A stretch of 47,835 bases of DNA from Pseudarthrobacter sp. PS3-L1 (GCF_030063285.1 NZ_JASISU010000009.1:1-47835); one strand, 5' to 3'; shown: positions 8,370 to 17,355, counted from the first letter of the stretch. Translations and numbers: made by a program. The notes: generated by a model not told the origin, from the letters alone.

Positions 8370-9176
8370 TCAGAAAATGTGGCGGTTCGCCAACACGGGG
8401 AGTGTTTCCCGGGCAGCGTCCACGACGGCGGCATCGAGGTCTGCGAAGAGCAGCCCGGGTGCGCCGTCGAGTTGGTCAAGGACCTCACCCAAGGGGGAAA
8501 TAACAGCCGAGTGTCCCACCCCCGTGGGTGCGCCCGGCGAACTTTCCGTGCCCTGGGAGGCGGGGTCTCCCTGCCCGCACGCGAGAAGGAACGTCGTCGA
8601 ATCCAGTGCGCGTGCACGTGCCAGAAGGTTCCACTGCTCCACTTTGCCCGGCCCGGCGCCCCACGAAGCAGCCACGATGTTCACCTGCGCGCCGAGGGTC
8701 GCATTTTCCGTGAAGAGGGCGGGAAATCGAAGGTCGTAGCAGGTGGTCAGGCCAAAAGTCAGCCCGCCGGCGTCGAACGTTACAGCCGTGCCGCCTGGTT
8801 CCACAGTGCTGGATTCAAGGAATCCAAACGCATCAAAAAGATGGATCTTGTCGTAGCTGACATCCACGCCCGGACCGGTGGCCAGCAGCGTATTGCGGAC
8901 GCGGGCTCGTCCGTTGCTGGGCGCTCCCGGCGTGAACATACCAGCCACAATGACCAGGTCCAGTGATGCCGCAAGCTCGCGGACCCGTGTGGCCCACGGA
9001 CCATCCAGCGGTTCGGCGATGTCCACCAGTGAGTACCCGAAAGCGCGCATGGCCGCCTCCGGAAAAATGACCAAGTCAGCACCGCCTTTGTGCGCTTCCC
9101 GCGCGGCAGATTCCAGAAGGTCGCCATTGGCTGTGACGTCGGGGCCAGTGATGATCTGGGCAAGGGCAATGCGCAC
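8370..9176 (-). CDS. Carbon-nitrogen hydrolase (nitrilase superfamily, amidase/omega-amidase type)
   Basis: Nitrilase-superfamily enzymes hydrolyse C-N bonds of amides, carbamoyl compounds or nitriles with a Glu-Lys-Cys triad. All three residues are visible in the 268-residue product: Glu40 in VIFPEAAM, Lys110 in SYDKIHLFD and Cys146 in TTCYDLRFP. The last motif and the length fit the amidase/Nit-like branch, whose substrates include omega-amides and deaminated glutathione; the exact substrate cannot be told from sequence. I chose the GTG at 9176 (VRIALAQI) because GGAGG lies just upstream and homologues begin there; an ATG at 9223 is also in frame. The gene is divergent from glgX and convergent with rlmB. 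Confidence 0.85.
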   Translation of the reverse strand: MRIALAQIITGPDVTANGDLLESAAREAHKGGADLVIFPEAAMRAFGYSLVDIAEPLDGPWATRVRELAASLDLVIVAGMFTPGAPSNGRARVRNTLLATGPGVDVSYDKIHLFDAFGFLESSTVEPGGTAVTFDAGGLTFGLTTCYDLRFPALFTENATLGAQVNIVAASWGAGPGKVEQWNLLARARALDSTTFLLACGQGDPASQGTESSPGAPTGVGHSAVISPLGEVLDQLDGAPGLLFADLDAAVVDAARETLPVLANRHIF

Positions 9177-9315
9177 AGTTCCTCCAAGAAAATTGTCTCC
9201 CTCCAGTATGCGTGGGTCCTTCATTCGGGCGAAAACTGCCGCCGCGGAACGCGCCCAGTGATGCACCACAAGCACGTAATATTTTTGCTGGCAAGGGCAC
9301 AAGGACACTGGCAGA

Positions 9316-9321
9316 TAGGAT
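9316..9321 (+). promoter_or_regulatory. -10 hexamer, putative promoter of glgX
   Basis: TAGGAT ends 6 nt before the ATG at 9328. The gap contains GAGG, so translation could instead begin at the second ATG (9334) with that as ribosome binding site. No clear -35. Confidence 0.4.
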
Positions 9322-9327
9322 TTGAGG

Positions 9328-11439
9328 ATGGTTATGCCCGTCGACGACACTGCTTTCGTCACTGATTTCTCAAAGCCACTGCCACTGGGGGTCAGTGCGC
9401 CGCGAACCCCGTCTGGCCGAAATGCCGGTCCTGAACACCTTGCCAACGTGGCCGTGTACGCGCCTGGCCTGGCCAACGTCGAGGTGGTTTACCGTGCGCC
9501 GGGTACTGACTGGAAAGTCCAGGAACTGGCAACAGTGACGGACGGTGTCCATCATGGACTCGTCGATGACTTCCCGTTTGGATCCAGGTATGGCTTCCGT
9601 GCGGCGTCAGCCGAGGACGCGCTGCCCTTTGCGTCCCCCACGGCAGATGTGGACAACGACGGCGGCCAACCGCTCCTGCTGGACCCCTACGGCAGGGCAG
9701 TGGATGAGCATGAGGGATTCCTGACGAGCGTCCGGATGGCAGGGGACTTCGACTGGGGCGACGATGACCGGCCGCGGCTGCACTGGCGCAACACCATTGT
9801 CTACGAGGCCCACGTCCGTGGGCAGAGCATGCTCCATCCGGACGTTCCCGAAGAACTCCGGGGAACGTACGCGGGCATGGCGCACCCAGCCATCATCGAC
9901 CACCTTCTCGCATTGGGCGTCACGTCCATCCAGTTGCTGCCGGTGCACTACCACCTTGATGAACCCCATCTGCAGGACCTCGGCCTCACCAACTACTGGG
10001 GCTACAACACGGCTGCATTCTTTGCCCTGCATCAGGACTACGCCACCAAGGCAGCGCAGGAAGCGGGACCGCATGCCGTCCAGGATGAGTTCAAGGGCAT
10101 GGTCAAGCTGCTGCACGCTGCAGGCCTCGAGGTCATCCTTGACGTGGTCTACAACCACACTGCCGAGGGTGGGCCGGGCCAGACGGCATTGAGCTTCCGC
10201 GGGCTGGGTGAGGACACGTATTACCGCACCGACGGCAACGGACGCTACGAGGACACTACCGGTTGCGGAAACAGCATGAACTTTGGCCAGCCGCGCGTGG
10301 TGCAGCTGGTCCTCGACTCGCTGCGGTATTGGGTAGATGAATTCCACATTGATGGCTTCCGCTTTGACTTGGCTGTGACGCTGGCCCGCAACGCCAACAA
10401 CGAGTTTGACCCTCGGCATCCGTTCCTGGTGGCCGTCGCAGCAGATCCTGTGCTGTCGGACGTAAAGCTGATTGCGGAGCCATGGGACATTGGATATGGC
10501 GGGTGGCAGACGGGCCGTTTCCCCTCAGGCTGGGTGGACTGGAACGATCATTTCCGCGATGCGGTGCGTAATTTCTGGGTTTCTGACCGGGGTGCCATTG
10601 AAAACGGCGGCCAAGGTGCCTCCGTTGCGCGGCTGGCTGACGTCCTGTCCGGATCCGCTGGGCTCTTTGAGGAGTCTGGCCGCTCGCGGTTGGCCTCCGT
10701 CAACCTGATCACTGCCCATGATGGTTTCACGCTCGCGGATCTGGTGTCCTATGACCGTAAGCACAATGAGGCCAACGGCGAGCAGAACCGCGACGGATCC
10801 AGCGATAACCACAGCTACAACCACGGCTTCGAAGGCCGTACGGAGGATGAGGAAATCCTCCGGCACCGGGCGCGGACCAGCCGGAACATGATGGCTTCGC
10901 TGATGATCTCCCTGGGCGTTCCCATGATTACGGCCGGGGATGAGATGGGCCGCTCCCAGCAGGGCAACAACAATGCCTATTGCCAGGACAACGCCATTGC
11001 GTGGCTGGACTGGACCCGCACTCCAGAAACCCAGCACATGCTGCGCCATACCAAGCGTTTCATTAGGCTTCGCAAGGAATTCCTTGCAGGCCAGCCGCGC
11101 GATTATCCGCAGCGGACAGGGCTGTCCTACATGCACTGGTTTGACGCCCAGGGCGAGCCCATGTCCATGGAGCAGTGGAACGATCCGCAGCACCGGGTAG
11201 TCCAGCTTCTCCTGGGCGCAGAAAATGGGATGGTGGCTGGGCTGGTGGTGGTCAATGGTAGTTCTGAGGACATCACCATTTCCGTGCCCAAGGTCTCCAA
11301 TGACGACGGCGTGGGCTACCGGGACTTTGAACTCCGCCTTGCCACCGCGGACCTGCAGGACAAACGTCGGGGAACGCTGATCGAGGCGGGCGGACCGGAT
11401 CTGGTGGAAGGCTACTCCATCAGCACCTACCGGACGTAG
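9328..11439 (+). CDS. glgX: Glycogen debranching enzyme GlgX (isoamylase type)
   Basis: GlgX hydrolyses alpha-1,6 branch points of glycogen, typically after phosphorylase has shortened the outer chains. The 703-residue product has an N-terminal carbohydrate-binding (CBM48/isoamylase N) domain to about residue 145, a GH13 barrel, and a C-terminal beta domain. Catalytic residues are visible: nucleophile Asp347 in DGFRFDLA, acid/base Glu384 in IAEPWDIG, and the third Asp in ITAHDGFTL. The family signature around NYWGYN is also present. The start is one of two close ATGs (9328, 9334). The gene stands alone, far from the glucan cluster at 37141-47478. A 58-bp palindrome lies shortly downstream. 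Confidence 0.93.
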   Translation: MVMPVDDTAFVTDFSKPLPLGVSAPRTPSGRNAGPEHLANVAVYAPGLANVEVVYRAPGTDWKVQELATVTDGVHHGLVDDFPFGSRYGFRAASAEDALPFASPTADVDNDGGQPLLLDPYGRAVDEHEGFLTSVRMAGDFDWGDDDRPRLHWRNTIVYEAHVRGQSMLHPDVPEELRGTYAGMAHPAIIDHLLALGVTSIQLLPVHYHLDEPHLQDLGLTNYWGYNTAAFFALHQDYATKAAQEAGPHAVQDEFKGMVKLLHAAGLEVILDVVYNHTAEGGPGQTALSFRGLGEDTYYRTDGNGRYEDTTGCGNSMNFGQPRVVQLVLDSLRYWVDEFHIDGFRFDLAVTLARNANNEFDPRHPFLVAVAADPVLSDVKLIAEPWDIGYGGWQTGRFPSGWVDWNDHFRDAVRNFWVSDRGAIENGGQGASVARLADVLSGSAGLFEESGRSRLASVNLITAHDGFTLADLVSYDRKHNEANGEQNRDGSSDNHSYNHGFEGRTEDEEILRHRARTSRNMMASLMISLGVPMITAGDEMGRSQQGNNNAYCQDNAIAWLDWTRTPETQHMLRHTKRFIRLRKEFLAGQPRDYPQRTGLSYMHWFDAQGEPMSMEQWNDPQHRVVQLLLGAENGMVAGLVVVNGSSEDITISVPKVSNDDGVGYRDFELRLATADLQDKRRGTLIEAGGPDLVEGYSISTYRT

Positions 11440-11494
11440 AAACCCCATGCGCGCCAGCCGCTCCGGGTTTCGAGTTCGCTGGTTTGTCTCGTGT

Positions 11495-11552
11495 TCGCGG
11501 GAACGGGTCGTGTTCGCGGGAACGTTCCCGCGAACAGGACCCGTTCCCGCGA
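11495..11552. repeat. 58-bp near-perfect palindrome built from TTCGCGGGAAC units
   Basis: The sequence is symmetric around AACGTT (centre 11523/11524). Every position from 11495 to 11552 pairs with its mirror except 11510/11537. The inner 26 bp (11511-11536) are fully palindromic, and each arm holds two copies of a CGCGGGAACG unit. RNA from it would form a very long hairpin, so it could terminate glgX transcription. There is no T-run, and the internal direct repeats suggest an interspersed palindromic element instead. Confidence 0.9.
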
Positions 11553-11697
11553 CCTCGGTGCGGTGGCGATGAGGTTAGGCCGTGAAATGCGGCCGGTGGG
11601 TCCACAAAGGGTGGGAAATGCCGCAGGTACGTCTCGGGAACGCTCCAGGATCCGGGCCCGAGGTAAAGAGCAGACTGGAACCGGTGGGCTCCTGGCC

Positions 11698-11726
11698 TTT
11701 ACCCCATCAACGTGCACTTGTAGTCT
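11698..11726 (+). promoter_or_regulatory. Putative promoter of a small leaderless frame
   Basis: TTTACC (11698-11703), a 17-bp spacer, and TAGTCT (11721-11726), followed 6 nt later by ATG at 11733. Confidence 0.35.
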
Positions 11727-11732
11727 CACCGC

Positions 11733-11852
11733 ATGAGCGAACAGATTGGGCAGGACCGCCGTGGGTGCACCCTCGAGCCTGCTGCGATCCTGGGTTGCCA
11801 GCACCGGTTGGTGCGCTACAGTCCAGAGTGCTCCGCCGGAACACCCCATTAG
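11733..11852 (+). CDS. Possible 39-residue leaderless small protein or leader peptide
   Basis: An ATG 6 nt after a TAGTCT hexamer (with a TTTACC -35 at 17 bp) opens a 39-codon frame ending in TAG at 11852. The frame stops 23 bp before the SDR gene. The product is basic, contains three Cys (GCTLEP, LGCQH, PECSAG) and resembles nothing I know. Support is positional only: a well-formed leaderless start and proximity to the downstream gene. It could be a regulatory leader or chance. Confidence 0.25.
   Translation: MSEQIGQDRRGCTLEPAAILGCQHRLVRYSPECSAGTPH
11795..11822 (+). promoter_or_regulatory. Candidate promoter for the SDR gene
   Basis: TTGCCA (11795-11800) and TACAGT (11817-11822) have a 16-bp spacer, ending 53 bp before the SDR start. 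It lies inside the small frame at 11733-11852, so the two interpretations compete or the promoters are tandem. Confidence 0.3.
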
Positions 11853-11875
11853 CCGCCTGACCTGATTGGCATCCC

Positions 11876-12736
11876 ATGAACACCACAGACATTGACTCGC
11901 GCACAGTTTTGATCACCGGGACCTCGTCCGGGATTGGCCTCGCCACCGCGGTGGCCACAGCCCGTGCGGGGTGGACCACCATCGCCACCATGCGGGACCT
12001 TGCCAAGTCCGGCCCGCTGGAGTCCGCAGCCGCAGCAGCCGGCGTGGCCCTGGAAATCCGGGAACTGGATGTGACAAAGGAAGCGGATGTTGAACGAGAG
12101 GTGCAGTACTGCGTGGAGCGCTACGGCAGGCTCGACGCCGTGGTGAACAACGCTGGTAGTGCGGCCGTCGGAACGGTGGAGGTGCTGGCCCTGGCGGACT
12201 TCCGCTCCGCGATGGAGGTCAACTTCTTCGGGGTAGTGGCACTGACCCGCGCAGCCATGCCGCACCTGCGGGCAAGCGGCGGCCGGGTAATCACTGTTAG
12301 CTCGGTGGGTGGCGCCGTGGGTCAGCCTTTCAACGAGGCGTACTGCGCTGCCAAGTTCGCCGTCGAAGGCTTCCTGGAGAGCCTGCAGCCGGTGGCCAAG
12401 ACGGTAGGCGTAGGTGTGCACATCATCGAGCCAGGCGCCGTTTCCACGGAGTTTGTTGCCAACGCCGGGATCGATGCCCCGGCCATGGTCAGGCAATCCG
12501 GTAGTTACGGACCTGCGCTTTCCTCGTACCTGGGCCGCAGTGCGCAGCAGTTCGACACCACCAGCGCGCAGGCCCCCGAGCCGGTTGCCGAGACGATTCT
12601 GCGCAGCCTTGAGGACAGCAGCCCAGACTTCCGGATCCAGACCTCGGAGTGGGCCAGGGACTTCGTCGCGAACAAGCTAGCCGACGTCACTGGGAACCGC
12701 GTGACGTCCATGACGGCAGGGTGGGTGGGTCTGTAG
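11876..12736 (+). CDS. Short-chain dehydrogenase/reductase, substrate unknown
   Basis: Classical SDR enzymes oxidise or reduce alcohols and ketones with NAD(P)(H). The 286-residue product has the nucleotide-binding motif TGTSSGIG (14-21), NNAG (91-94), a catalytic Ser at 142/143, and the YxxxK pair Tyr156/Lys160. The Asp in ELDVTK fits the adenine-ring position. The PGAVSTEF segment and long C-terminus resemble the 17-beta-hydroxysteroid-dehydrogenase-like SDRs of bacteria, but sequence does not show the substrate. It begins at the first ATG; no Shine-Dalgarno is evident. It is a single gene between the palindrome region and the GGDEF gene. Confidence 0.85.
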   Translation: MNTTDIDSRTVLITGTSSGIGLATAVATARAGWTTIATMRDLAKSGPLESAAAAAGVALEIRELDVTKEADVEREVQYCVERYGRLDAVVNNAGSAAVGTVEVLALADFRSAMEVNFFGVVALTRAAMPHLRASGGRVITVSSVGGAVGQPFNEAYCAAKFAVEGFLESLQPVAKTVGVGVHIIEPGAVSTEFVANAGIDAPAMVRQSGSYGPALSSYLGRSAQQFDTTSAQAPEPVAETILRSLEDSSPDFRIQTSEWARDFVANKLADVTGNRVTSMTAGWVGL

Positions 12737-12848
12737 TTTCAGATCTATCGGAGAACGGCTCGGGTTGGAGGCGTTTGCCCTGCTCAGTAGCCGATTGAGT
12801 CACTTGAGCCGAGTTGCCTTAGGGTGAATTGTCGTCAATAGGGGAAAA

Positions 12849-13994
12849 ATGCTCGATCCGGTCAGCGTGAAATTTGTTTTGGGGTTAGTGACGCTGACCC
12901 TGTGCTTGTTGTTTCTTGGCTCCTACCGGAAGACCCGGTCAGCCTATAACGGTTGGTGGTGTGTGGCCCTGGGCCTTTGGCTGGCCTCCAACCTCGCACT
13001 GTCCTGGCCCGGCGCGTCTGCCCAGTGGTGGGCAATTCCCTTGGGCAACGCACTTCTTGTTACTGGCTCGTTTTGTGTCTGGGGTGCCACCAGGTCCCTG
13101 CGACGAAGGGTGATGCATGCCTGGTTTGCGCCGGCTGCGGGGGCTGCGGCAGCAATAGGTACGGCATTCGATCAGACGGAAATTGCCTCAGCTCCCGTTG
13201 GACTTTTGTACCTGCTCCTGATGGGCACCGGGATGGCACTCGCCGCCTGGGAGCTGTTCCTTCTGAAAACAGTCAATACGAAGGCCCATGTACCCTTGCT
13301 GCTTACGGCCCTCAGCCTTGGTTGTTACTTCGCTGTCCGGGCGGTGGTGTATGTCGTGTCAGGCCCGGGAAGCGATCTCTTCCGGATGTTTCTCGGCCCA
13401 GCGATCACCGCATCGTTCCTCACAGTCCTGCTGGTGATTGTCGCGTTCAGCATGACGGCCCTGAGCAATGACCAGCTCATCAGCTCGCTGCGCGAGAAAG
13501 CAACCAGGGATGACCTGACGGGGCTCCTGAACCGTGCAGCTTTTACTGAACTGGCCGAAGTGGAACTGAAGGAAAGTCAGCTCCGGAGGGTCAGTGCCAC
13601 GGTGATCATGGCAGACCTGGATCATTTCAAAAGTATCAATGACACCCACGGGCATGCTGCAGGCGATGTCGCCATCAAAGCATTCGCTGACGCTTGCCAG
13701 GCGGCTGTGCGCCGGACGGACCTTGTTGGCCGCTACGGCGGCGAGGAGTTCGTCATTTTCCTTTCGGGTGTGCTGCCGGATCAAGCTACGGCGATTTCCA
13801 GGGAGATCAGCGTGCGCCTGAAAGCCATGGAGAAACCCGGCGGTGTTGCCCTTCCGACGGTGAGCTATGGAATCTCCCGGTCCACGGGAACGGACGTAGC
13901 GCTCCCCGACTTGATCAAGGACGCGGATACTGCGCTGTATGAAGCAAAGGACAGGGGTCGGGACACCATTGTGAGTGCACCGCCGCAGTCCTGA
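12849..13994 (+). CDS. Membrane-anchored diguanylate cyclase (GGDEF domain)
   Basis: This protein makes the second messenger cyclic di-GMP from two GTP. The 381-residue product has about six or seven hydrophobic helices in residues 5-203, a short linker starting at the RDDLTGLLNR motif, and a GGDEF domain with the active-site variant GGEEF at 297-301, which is catalytically competent. The inhibitory I-site RxxD is present as RRTD at 288-291, five residues before GGEEF, so product feedback is expected. AGGGG lies just before the ATG. A TAGGGT hexamer (12820-12825) may be the -10. No EAL or HD-GYP partner is in the window, and the membrane part's signal is unknown. Confidence 0.9.
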   Translation: MLDPVSVKFVLGLVTLTLCLLFLGSYRKTRSAYNGWWCVALGLWLASNLALSWPGASAQWWAIPLGNALLVTGSFCVWGATRSLRRRVMHAWFAPAAGAAAAIGTAFDQTEIASAPVGLLYLLLMGTGMALAAWELFLLKTVNTKAHVPLLLTALSLGCYFAVRAVVYVVSGPGSDLFRMFLGPAITASFLTVLLVIVAFSMTALSNDQLISSLREKATRDDLTGLLNRAAFTELAEVELKESQLRRVSATVIMADLDHFKSINDTHGHAAGDVAIKAFADACQAAVRRTDLVGRYGGEEFVIFLSGVLPDQATAISREISVRLKAMEKPGGVALPTVSYGISRSTGTDVALPDLIKDADTALYEAKDRGRDTIVSAPPQS

Positions 13995-14030
13995 GTCCGC
14001 TCTACTTTTCCACAGTCTTGCTGGTGGGAG

Positions 14031-14873
14031 TCACCCGGCCAGCAGCGCTGTGATATCGGACGGGGAGGCCACCTCGGACGGTGCCGCGGCGGGTTTATGT
14101 CGTGGCTGCTCGATTGCCGGTGCCCCATTGTTTGCCGGGCCGCCGGGTGCCTGCACCTCTTCGATGAATCCGTCTTCCAGGGATACGGTACCCAAGAAAC
14201 CGCGCTCCACCAGCCATGTCTCAACGTGGCGTATCTGGCCTGAAGCAATGAGCAGGCCCACGAGCACCAGGAAAATTCCCAACCCGCGGCGGAACGTTCC
14301 TTTCGGGTTGCTGGCCCAACCCAGTTTCCTTGTCACGCGCCTCCCGCCCAGGGCCACCACCAGCAGCACTGCCGACAGGCCCAACGTGTACGCTGCCAGG
14401 TTACTCAGTCCCACAGCGAGATTTGCAGGCAGCACCACGGCAAGGATCAGCCCATAGGTGGGACTGCAGCTGGTGAACGCAGGCCCCAGCGAAAGACCCA
14501 GCAGGACACTACGGGACGTTCCTGTCCGGTTCGTGGATCCTGCTGAGATCCTGCTGGATGCCGCCTGGAGCCTGGTCTGGTCCGAAATCCACTCCCACAC
14601 GCGGGGGAATGCCAGAGTGGCGCCAATGAGGACCACCAATGAGCCGGAAATGATCAGCCACACGTTGCTGGGAACTCCCAGCAGCAAGGTGGTGGCCTTG
14701 ATCAGAAGGGTAAATACGAAGACGGACACTGCCAGGCTCGTGATGATGATGAACGGCGCCTTACGGTTCTGTTCCGCAGCGGATCCGGCCAAGACCACAG
14801 GAAGAAGTGGCAGCACGCAGGGCGAAAGGACGGTGAGGATGCCCGCCAGGAACGCAAGCGGTAAGAGTTCCAC
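14031..14873 (-). CDS. CcdA-like thiol-disulfide transmembrane protein
   Basis: CcdA/DsbD-beta proteins carry electrons across the membrane from cytoplasmic thioredoxin to extracytoplasmic thiol proteins. The 280-residue product has six or so membrane helices and the two conserved cysteines: Cys19 in LSPCVLPLLP and Cys136 in FTSCSPTYG. It ends in a Pro/Ala-rich tail of about 55 residues. The start is a GTG at 14873, 17 nt after the stop of the thioredoxin-like lipoprotein, with which it forms a transcription unit. That partner is the probable electron acceptor. Family members also serve cytochrome c maturation, but no ccs/res genes are present here. Confidence 0.85.
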   Translation of the reverse strand: MELLPLAFLAGILTVLSPCVLPLLPVVLAGSAAEQNRKAPFIIITSLAVSVFVFTLLIKATTLLLGVPSNVWLIISGSLVVLIGATLAFPRVWEWISDQTRLQAASSRISAGSTNRTGTSRSVLLGLSLGPAFTSCSPTYGLILAVVLPANLAVGLSNLAAYTLGLSAVLLVVALGGRRVTRKLGWASNPKGTFRRGLGIFLVLVGLLIASGQIRHVETWLVERGFLGTVSLEDGFIEEVQAPGGPANNGAPAIEQPRHKPAAAPSEVASPSDITALLAG

Positions 14874-14890
14874 TGTGCCTGAGCCGGCGC

Positions 14891-15394
14891 TTAGCGGATT
14901 TCCTTGACCAGTGCGTCAAGGTCTCGGCTCAGGCTCCACTTCGCGATCTGGGTTCCGTCGGGCTGGACCTGGACCAGGGTGTGCTGGAATGTCACGCCGT
15001 ATTTTTGCTTTAGTTCAGTCTGGGAGTCGTAGTCCACCTTGAGGATCTTAACGCCAGCGGGAATAGCCCCGACGTTGGCCTCGATGTCGCTGGCAAGGAG
15101 CTTGCAGGTCGCGCACCAGGAGGCATGGAAAAACAGGATCACGTCCTCGTCTGCGGTTGCGGCGGAAACCGCTTCGGGTGTGTAGTCCGTGAAGCTGCCG
15201 GGCGTGGATGTAGCGGAGCTACCGCCATCCACGGCTGCACTTCCGGAAGAACCGTCCGACGTCGGCTGGCCCGCAGGTGCGGCGTTGGGAGCGGCGTCGC
15301 TGGCATCCAACGTCGTGGCGGGTGCCGCGCAGGATGCAGTCCCCAGTGCCACGAGGCCGCCCACCAGAAGGATTGTCATGCGGTTCTTTTTCAC
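14891..15394 (-). CDS. Thioredoxin-like lipoprotein
   Basis: This is an extracytoplasmic thiol-disulfide protein. The 167-residue product starts with a lipoprotein signal (Lys/Arg, hydrophobic 7-18, lipobox-like TASC with Cys22), followed by a Ser/Gly/Ala linker to about residue 68, and a thioredoxin fold with the redox motif WCATC (Cys94, Cys97) and a cis-Pro-like HTLVQVQPDG segment. The GTG at 15394 is preferred over longer starts because GGTGGAG lies 7 nt upstream and the signal peptide begins there. The downstream ccdA-like gene presumably keeps it reduced. The lipobox is not ideal, with Thr where Leu is usual. Confidence 0.85.
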   Translation of the reverse strand: MKKNRMTILLVGGLVALGTASCAAPATTLDASDAAPNAAPAGQPTSDGSSGSAAVDGGSSATSTPGSFTDYTPEAVSAATADEDVILFFHASWCATCKLLASDIEANVGAIPAGVKILKVDYDSQTELKQKYGVTFQHTLVQVQPDGTQIAKWSLSRDLDALVKEIR

Positions 15395-15612
15395 GTGGAT
15401 ACTCCACCCATGTTCTTGGAGAGGATGGACGTCAACTCGACCCATCTCACTCCTTCCAACGGACAAAAAGGGGCTTTCGTGCCCAGCTCCATCATTCGCG
15501 TGGAGCAAAACTAAGCCAGGAAACTGCCAGCCCCCGAAGTGTCCACGCGCTCTGATTCCGGACGTATGCTGGCATTCGGTTCACTCTTTGTGACACACGG
15601 CTTGGAGCTCGG

Positions 15613-17355
15613 ATGCTTTGGAAATTACTTGTTGAATACCTTCGCCCGCATCAGCGGCTGTTGCTTGCCGTCGTTGTCTTCCAGCTGGCGCAGTCCATCG
15701 CGTCCCTGTACCTGCCGACACTGAACGCGGACATCATTGACGAGGGCGTAGCCAAGGGGGACACGGACTACATTCTGCGCATCGGTGGGGTGATGCTGTT
15801 GGTGACGCTGCTGCAGATTGTCTGTGCCGTGGCTGCCGTCTACTTTGGTGCCAAAGCGGCGATGGGGATGGGCCGGGATGTCCGTGGGGCCATTTTTAGC
15901 AAGGTAGCGGCGTTCTCTGAGCAGGAGGTCACGCACTTTGGTGCGCCGAGCCTGATCACGCGGTCCACCAATGACGTCCAGCAGGTCCAGCAACTGGTGC
16001 TGATGTCCGCCACGCTCATGGTCACCGCGCCCATGCTCAGCATTGGTGGAGTGATCATGGCCATGCGCCAGGACCTACAGCTGTCCTGGCTGATCGCCGT
16101 CAGCGTGCCGGTGCTGTTGGTGGCCGTGGGACTCATCATCATCCGGATGGTGCCGCTATTCCGGCTCATGCAAACCCGCATAGACACTGTGAACCGGGTA
16201 CTCCGCGAACAGCTCACCGGAATCCGGGTGATCCGCGCCTTTGTCCGGGAGGATCTGGAAACCGAGCGTTTCGGAAAGGCCAATGAGGACGTCACTGATA
16301 CGGCATTGCGGGCTGGCCGCCTGATGGCGCTGGCCTTCCCCCTTGTCATGCTGGTCCTGAATGTCTCCTCCGTGGCCGTGATCTGGTTCGGGTCTTTCCG
16401 GATCCAGGACGGCTCTATGCAGGTGGGAACGCTGATCGCGTTCCTGAGCTACCTCCTGCAGATCCTGATGTCCGTCATGATGGCCACGTTCATGGCCATC
16501 ATGATCCCGCGCGCCGCTGTTTCCGCAGACCGGATTGGGCAGGTGCTGGGAACCGAGTCCAGTGTCCGGCCACCGGAACACCCCGTGGGTTTTGACGCCG
16601 GCAGGAAGGGGCGTGGGGAGCTTCAGATGCGCGACGTCGGATTCGCCTACCCAGGTGCCGAGCGGCCAGTGCTCTCAGGCATCAGTTTCACTGCCCCGGC
16701 CGGGGCTACGACGGCGATCATCGGTGCAACCGGGTCAGGGAAAACGACCCTGGTGAACCTGATGCCGCGACTTTTTGATGCCACGTCCGGCGTCGTACGG
16801 ATTGACGGCGTGGATGTGCGCGAACTCGATCCGGACCTGCTCTGGGGCCACATTGGCCTGGTTCCGCAGAAGCCTTACCTGTTCTCCGGAACTATTCGGA
16901 GCAACCTGCTCTATGGCAAACCGGATGCTACGGAAGATGAGATGTGGCTGGCCTTGTCCATTGCGCAGGCAGAGGACTTTGTCCGGAACATGGACGGTGG
17001 ACTCGGCGCCACTATTTCCCAGGGCGGCACCAACGTTTCCGGTGGGCAGCGTCAACGCATCGCCATTGCCAGGGCACTCGTGAAGCGGCCCGAACTGTAT
17101 ATTTTTGACGATTCGTTCTCATCCCTGGACACAGCCACCGATGCCCGGCTGCGCCAGGCGCTCAAGGAACACACCGCTGGCGCCACTCTGGTGATCATCG
17201 CCCAGCGGGTCTCCAGCATTGTGGATGCGGACCAGATCCTGGTGCTCGACGACGGCAGGATCGTCGCCGACGGCACGCATGAGCAACTGCTGGAAAGTTC
17301 TGGGACGTACCAGGAAATTGTAAACTCCCAACTCGCAGCAGCGGAATCAGCATGA
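15613..17355 (+). CDS. ABC exporter, half-transporter 1 (degenerate Walker B)
   Basis: This is a fused membrane-ATPase subunit of a type IV ABC exporter. The 580-residue product has six helices (about 15-310) and an ATPase domain: Walker A GATGSGKTT with Lys377, a canonical signature NVSGGQRQR, and Walker B IFDDSF, where the catalytic Glu is replaced by Asp500. This pattern is the known asymmetry of heterodimeric exporters such as TM287/288 and BmrCD. GGAG lies 5 nt before the ATG. The stop overlaps the next gene by 4 nt (ATGA), which encodes the complementary subunit. Substrate is unknown; drugs, lipids or peptides are typical of the group. Confidence 0.92.
   Translation: MLWKLLVEYLRPHQRLLLAVVVFQLAQSIASLYLPTLNADIIDEGVAKGDTDYILRIGGVMLLVTLLQIVCAVAAVYFGAKAAMGMGRDVRGAIFSKVAAFSEQEVTHFGAPSLITRSTNDVQQVQQLVLMSATLMVTAPMLSIGGVIMAMRQDLQLSWLIAVSVPVLLVAVGLIIIRMVPLFRLMQTRIDTVNRVLREQLTGIRVIRAFVREDLETERFGKANEDVTDTALRAGRLMALAFPLVMLVLNVSSVAVIWFGSFRIQDGSMQVGTLIAFLSYLLQILMSVMMATFMAIMIPRAAVSADRIGQVLGTESSVRPPEHPVGFDAGRKGRGELQMRDVGFAYPGAERPVLSGISFTAPAGATTAIIGATGSGKTTLVNLMPRLFDATSGVVRIDGVDVRELDPDLLWGHIGLVPQKPYLFSGTIRSNLLYGKPDATEDEMWLALSIAQAEDFVRNMDGGLGATISQGGTNVSGGQRQRIAIARALVKRPELYIFDDSFSSLDTATDARLRQALKEHTAGATLVIIAQRVSSIVDADQILVLDDGRIVADGTHEQLLESSGTYQEIVNSQLAAAESA

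Larger units (their letters stand above)
11440..11732. other. Intergenic stretch after glgX without a recognised gene
   Basis: Apart from the palindrome at 11495-11552, this stretch holds no frame with family features. The open frames that cross it mirror the palindrome (repeated RSRERVL / RERSRI-like peptides on both strands) and are judged accidental. Confidence 0.5.

Noticed and set aside
11427..11849. Frames on both strands across the glgX-SDR gap
   Set aside because: Their sequence is largely produced by the palindrome and its repeats, and no ribosome binding site or known domain is seen.
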